A DNA stretch of 64,000 nucleotides from Acidimicrobiia bacterium (GTDB lineage Bacteria; Acidobacteriota; Vicinamibacteria; Vicinamibacterales; UBA2999): the NCBI GenBank assembly GCA_016871275.1, contig VFZG01000007.1, positions 1-64,000 on the forward strand, written 5' to 3'. The notes below the pieces were generated by a model. The model did no database searches. It was not told the origin of the DNA and saw only the letters and a list, made by a program, of their open reading frames with translations. Of this stretch, positions 60,906 through 64,000 are shown piece after piece. The stretch's first letter is position 1. Each line of letters opens with the position of its first letter. The position numbers were made by a program, and so were the translations under genes.

Positions 60906-62363
60906 ATGGCCGGCAAACAGGACGACGCGTTCGTAACTGAGATCACCAAGCAATCGGTCGACTTCTCGAAGTGGTACATCGACGTCGTCCGCAAGGCGGA
61001 GCTTGCCGACTACTCGCCGGTCAAAGGGTTTATGGTCGTCCGGCCGTACGGCTACGCCATGTGGGAGCACCTGCAGCGCGAGCTCGACGCCCGCATCAAG
61101 GCCACCGGCCACGTGAACGCCTACTTCCCGCTGCTGATCCCCGAGAGTCTGCTGCTGAAGGAGAAGGAACACGTCGAGGGCTTTGCGCCGCAGGTGGCGT
61201 GGGTCACCAAGGGCGGCGATGAAGATCTGGCCGAGAAGCTGATCATCCGCCCCACCTCGGAAACGATCATCGGCGTGATGTACCAGAAGTGGATCCAGTC
61301 GTGGCGCGATCTGCCCCTGCTGATCAACCAGTGGGCGAACGTCGTCCGCTGGGAAAAAGTGACGCGCCCATTCCTGCGCACCACCGAGTTCCTCTGGCAG
61401 GAAGGTCACACCGCCCACGAGACCGAAGAAGAAGCGCAGGACGAGACGATGAAGATCCTGGCGCTCTACAAGGACGTCTGTGAAAACGTGCTCGCCGTGC
61501 CGGTGGTCGACGGCCGGAAGAGTGAGAGCGAAAAGTTTGCCGGGGCCTCGAAGACCTATTCGATCGAGGCGCTGATGGGCGACGGCCGCGCGCTGCAGGC
61601 CGGCACCTCGCACAACCTCGGACAGAACTTCGCCAAGGCGTTCGAGATCCAGTTCCAGGGCCGTGACAAGACATTGCAGTATGCGTGGACGACGTCCTGG
61701 GGCGTGACCACTCGCCTCATTGGCGCGGTGATCATGACGCACGGCGACGACAGCGGCCTGATCCTGCCGCCCAAGATCGCACCCTATCAGGTCGTGATCG
61801 TCCCGATTCCCCGAGGCAACTGGCAGGAAACGGTGCTGCCGAAATGCAAGGAGATTCAGGCGCAGCTGGAAGCCGCCGGCATTCGCGTCAAGCTGGATGC
61901 CGACGAAAGCCAGACGCCCGGCTGGAAGTTCGCCGAGTACGAAATGCGCGGTGTGCCGCTGCGTCTCGAGATCGGTCCGAAGGACATCGAAAAGAACGCC
62001 GTGTTTGCCGCCCGCCGCGATACGCGCGCCAAGGCGTCGATGCCGATGGACGGCTTGGCGGATTCGATCAAGAAGCTGCTCGACGAAATTCAGCAGGGCC
62101 TGTTCGATCGCGCCGTGAAGTTCCGCGATGAACACACGTCACGCACCGACTCGTACGACGAATTCAAGTCAACAATGGAGGGACGGCCGGGTTTCGTGAT
62201 TTCGCCCTGGTGCGGCGAGGCGCGGTGCGAAGCCGACATCAAGACCGAGACCCAGGCGACGATTCGAAACATTCCCAAGGGCTATGAAACCGCGCCCGGC
62301 ACACCGTGCGTGAAGTGCGGCAAGCCGGCCACGGTCTCGGCCTGGTTCGCGAAGGCCTACTAG
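60906..62363 (+). CDS. proS: Prolyl-tRNA synthetase, archaeal/eukaryotic-like type
   Basis: 485 residues. Class II motifs: motif 1 region (MWEHLQRELDARIK), motif 2 (FLRTTEFLWQEGHTAH) and motif 3 (GVTTRLIGAVIMTHGDD). There is no bacterial editing insertion, and a C-terminal zinc domain (CGEARC and CVKC) is present, so it is the ProRS type found in archaea, eukaryotes and some bacteria. It charges tRNA-Pro. The Nudix gene follows after seven bases. Confidence 0.95.
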   Translation: MAGKQDDAFVTEITKQSVDFSKWYIDVVRKAELADYSPVKGFMVVRPYGYAMWEHLQRELDARIKATGHVNAYFPLLIPESLLLKEKEHVEGFAPQVAWVTKGGDEDLAEKLIIRPTSETIIGVMYQKWIQSWRDLPLLINQWANVVRWEKVTRPFLRTTEFLWQEGHTAHETEEEAQDETMKILALYKDVCENVLAVPVVDGRKSESEKFAGASKTYSIEALMGDGRALQAGTSHNLGQNFAKAFEIQFQGRDKTLQYAWTTSWGVTTRLIGAVIMTHGDDSGLILPPKIAPYQVVIVPIPRGNWQETVLPKCKEIQAQLEAAGIRVKLDADESQTPGWKFAEYEMRGVPLRLEIGPKDIEKNAVFAARRDTRAKASMPMDGLADSIKKLLDEIQQGLFDRAVKFRDEHTSRTDSYDEFKSTMEGRPGFVISPWCGEARCEADIKTETQATIRNIPKGYETAPGTPCVKCGKPATVSAWFAKAY

Positions 62364-62370
62364 CGCCGCG

Positions 62371-62850
62371 ATGCCGAAGCAGGCTGCAGGCATCCTGCTG
62401 TTCCGGCGCCGCTCGACTTCGCCCAGGGCAGGCGCTACGCGCCTGGATGTCCTGCTGGCACACCCTGGCGGCCCACTGTGGGCGCGCAAGGATGACGGCG
62501 CGTGGACGCTGCCAAAGGGCCAGTTCACCGACGACGAAGCCCCGCTCGACGCCGCCAAGCGCGAGTTCGAGGAGGAAATGGGCTCGAAACCAGTTGGCGA
62601 CTTCCTGGCGCTGGGCCCCCTAACGCAAGCGAGCGGCAAGGTGATTTACGCCTGGGCCTGCGAGTCTGATTTCGACTGCGCGACCGTCAAGAGCAACCTG
62701 TTCTCGCTGGAGTGGCCGCCAAGATCCGGCCGGATGGGAGAGTTTCCCGAAGTCGATCGTGCCGGCTGGTTTTCGATCGATGCAGCACGGGTGAAAATAC
62801 TAAAGGGCCAGGCGCCGTTTCTGGATCGGCTCCTGGCCCTTCTGAAGTGA
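62371..62850 (+). CDS. Nudix hydrolase
   Basis: 159 residues. The Nudix box is exact: G-x5-E-x7-REFEEEMG (KGQFTDDEAPLDAAKREF, then EEEMGS). Start AGILLFRRR and the C-terminal FPEVDRAGWF are typical of small cytoplasmic pyrophosphohydrolases. The substrate is unknown. It probably shares a message with proS. Its stop lies inside a heptamer array that can act as a terminator. Confidence 0.9.
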   Translation: MPKQAAGILLFRRRSTSPRAGATRLDVLLAHPGGPLWARKDDGAWTLPKGQFTDDEAPLDAAKREFEEEMGSKPVGDFLALGPLTQASGKVIYAWACESDFDCATVKSNLFSLEWPPRSGRMGEFPEVDRAGWFSIDAARVKILKGQAPFLDRLLALLK

Positions 62851-62892
62851 GAAGTGGGAAGGACTTCTCACTTCCGACTTCTCACTTCTACT
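62844..62892. repeat. Strand-switching heptamer array, possible bidirectional terminator
   Basis: GAAGTGA, GAAGTGG, GAAGGAC then TTCTCAC, TTCCGAC, TTCTCAC, TTCTACT. The sense changes in the middle, so GAAGTGAGAAGT (62844-62855) pairs perfectly with ACTTCTCACTTC (62863-62874). It overlaps the Nudix stop and reaches the end of the converging OmpA gene. Confidence 0.88.
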
Positions 62893-64000
62893 GCAGTCTA
62901 ATCGTCAGCGCGGCGCGACGGTTCAACCGGCGCGTCTCTTCGCGGCTGTTGTCGTGCTTGGGCCGCTCTTCACCGTAGCTCACCGTCTGCACGCGGCCCG
63001 CGTTGATGCCGCGGCTCGTCAGGTAATCCCGCACCGCCGCCGAGCGGCGCTCGCCGAGCGCCAGGTTGTATTCCGTCGTGCCGATGTTGCAGGTGTGGCC
63101 TTCAATCGTGAATCGCAGGTTCGTGTCGTTCTGCATCGCCTTGATGGCGTCGTCGAGGATGCGCGTCGCTTCCGGCCGCAGCGAGAAGCGGTCGAAGTCG
63201 AAGTGCACGTCTTCGAACGTGAGCTGCTTCTTCGGCGCCGGCGCGATCACCTGCACCGTCACGGTGTCGGTGGCGGTCATGCCCTTCCCGTCATCGACGG
63301 TGATGGTGAGCGGCACGGCGCCGACCTGCCCGGGAGCCGTCCACGGCGTCTGACGATCGTTGGCGTTGCCAAACGAACCCGTCGGGCTGGTCCATCGGTA
63401 GCGCAGCGTGTCGCCGTCCGGATCCTGCGCGTCGGCCGACGCGGTGAGCTGACGGTTGATTTCCACGGTGCAGGGCTCGCAACGGGCCTTCACCGTCGGG
63501 GCCCGGTTGGGCGGCATCGCCGGCGTGGTCGGAGCGGTCGGCTGGACGGTCGAAGGCGGCGGCACGAAGTTCTTCACGCCGGACGGGTGATAGCCAATGC
63601 GCACCTGGAGGCCAAGGCGATCGAAATCGCTGTCTTCCGAGGTGGTGAAATCGCGGCGATGCAGGAAGTACGACGCGGTGTAGCTGATGCCGGCGCCGAA
63701 GTAGACGCCGTTGCCGGCGTTGTACTGGAAGCCGCCGAACAGGTCCCGGGTCGCATCCGGATCCCACTCTCTGGGCTGGCCCGGCGCGGGGCTGCTGCCG
63801 GTGAACGTCTGTGACTGGTCGAACAGCGCCTCGCCGACCATCTCGGCGACGACGCGGAAGCGCGCGCGGCTTGGGAACGCGCCGCCGATGCCCCACTTGA
63901 ATCCCGGCGTCAGGTTATAGCCGTCCGGCTGGCCACGCAGCTTGATGCCGGCGTTGGCGGTGAGCTCAAGCTTCTGCGCGACTTCGCGTGAGCCGATCAG
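62888..64000 (-). CDS. OmpA-family outer-membrane protein with PKD-like domain, 5' partial
   Basis: The frame stays open to base 64000, so the N-terminus lies outside the window; an internal ATG at 63841 is not the true start. The visible part has beta-barrel strands, then a Pro/Thr linker, a Cys-containing PKD-like domain (ASADAQDPDGDTLRYRWTSP), and a C-terminal OmpA domain (FDFDRFSLRPEA, TIEGHTCNIGTTEYNLALGERR, NRRAALTI). The OmpA domain binds peptidoglycan and ties outer membrane to wall. Confidence 0.88.
   Translation of the reverse strand: MIGSREVAQKLELTANAGIKLRGQPDGYNLTPGFKWGIGGAFPSRARFRVVAEMVGEALFDQSQTFTGSSPAPGQPREWDPDATRDLFGGFQYNAGNGVYFGAGISYTASYFLHRRDFTTSEDSDFDRLGLQVRIGYHPSGVKNFVPPPSTVQPTAPTTPAMPPNRAPTVKARCEPCTVEINRQLTASADAQDPDGDTLRYRWTSPTGSFGNANDRQTPWTAPGQVGAVPLTITVDDGKGMTATDTVTVQVIAPAPKKQLTFEDVHFDFDRFSLRPEATRILDDAIKAMQNDTNLRFTIEGHTCNIGTTEYNLALGERRSAAVRDYLTSRGINAGRVQTVSYGEERPKHDNSREETRRLNRRAALTIRLQ

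Overview
The window is about 65% GC and carries a complete merged str-S10-spc-alpha ribosomal block, DUF6152 and related secreted proteins, FG-GAP/UnbV proteins, MacB-like permeases and a Myxococcus-ordered type IV pilus locus. This mix suggests an Acidobacteriota chromosome, probably near the Vicinamibacteria. That placement is inference from gene content and order, not from a search.

Layout. 1-5729: accessory genes: a cell-wall hydrolase cut by the window edge, a broken SGNH-hydrolase gene, a DinB-fold protein, an FG-GAP/UnbV protein, and a divergent set of secreted proteins with DUF6152. 5751-12458 (minus strand): a TSUP permease, then a tightly overlapped operon reading cytochrome c, ThuA, VOC protein, TPR protein, histidine kinase, response regulator. 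12547-32061 (plus): promoter and structured leader, then rpsL-rpsG-fusA-rpsJ through rplQ, including secY, adk, map, infA and rpoA; tuf is absent from its usual place. 32339-35064: beta-carbonic anhydrase and a second EF-G-like GTPase. 35272-39929 (minus): YIP1 protein, membrane-fusion adaptor and two MacB-type permeases with no ATPase beside them. 40072-59380 (plus): an outer-membrane protein and the pilus locus pilB-pilT-pilC-pilS-pilR-pilA, a VKOR-DsbA fusion, an ABC transporter, a membrane-anchored helical protein, pilD, a second kinase, three minor pilins, a periplasmic protein and a second sigma-54 activator. 59434-64000: aroB, a nadB-like remnant, proS, a Nudix hydrolase and an OmpA-family protein cut by the window edge.

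How the genes work together. The ribosomal block supplies translation, secretion (SecY), Met removal (Map), transcription (RpoA) and adenylate balance (Adk). The pilus block looks self-contained: motors (PilB, PilT), platform (PilC), pilin and minor pilins, prepilin peptidase, two sigma-54 signalling pairs, an ABC transporter matching PilH/PilI of Myxococcus, and a disulfide-forming fusion. The major pilin and two minor pilins carry exactly two cysteines each, which fits the last item. A good sigma-54 promoter lies in front of pilA.

The most unusual signal is not a gene. Many gene boundaries hold short degenerate tandem arrays with units of 7, 8 or 9 bases, often switching strand midway so that they form hairpins. 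Some run into coding sequence (VOC signal peptide, PilR N-terminus, rpsJ start). Separate palindromic elements lie inside infA, between rplD and rplW, between fusA2 and the permeases, and at the apparent deletion point of the nadB remnant. No tRNA, rRNA, CRISPR array or intact insertion sequence was seen.
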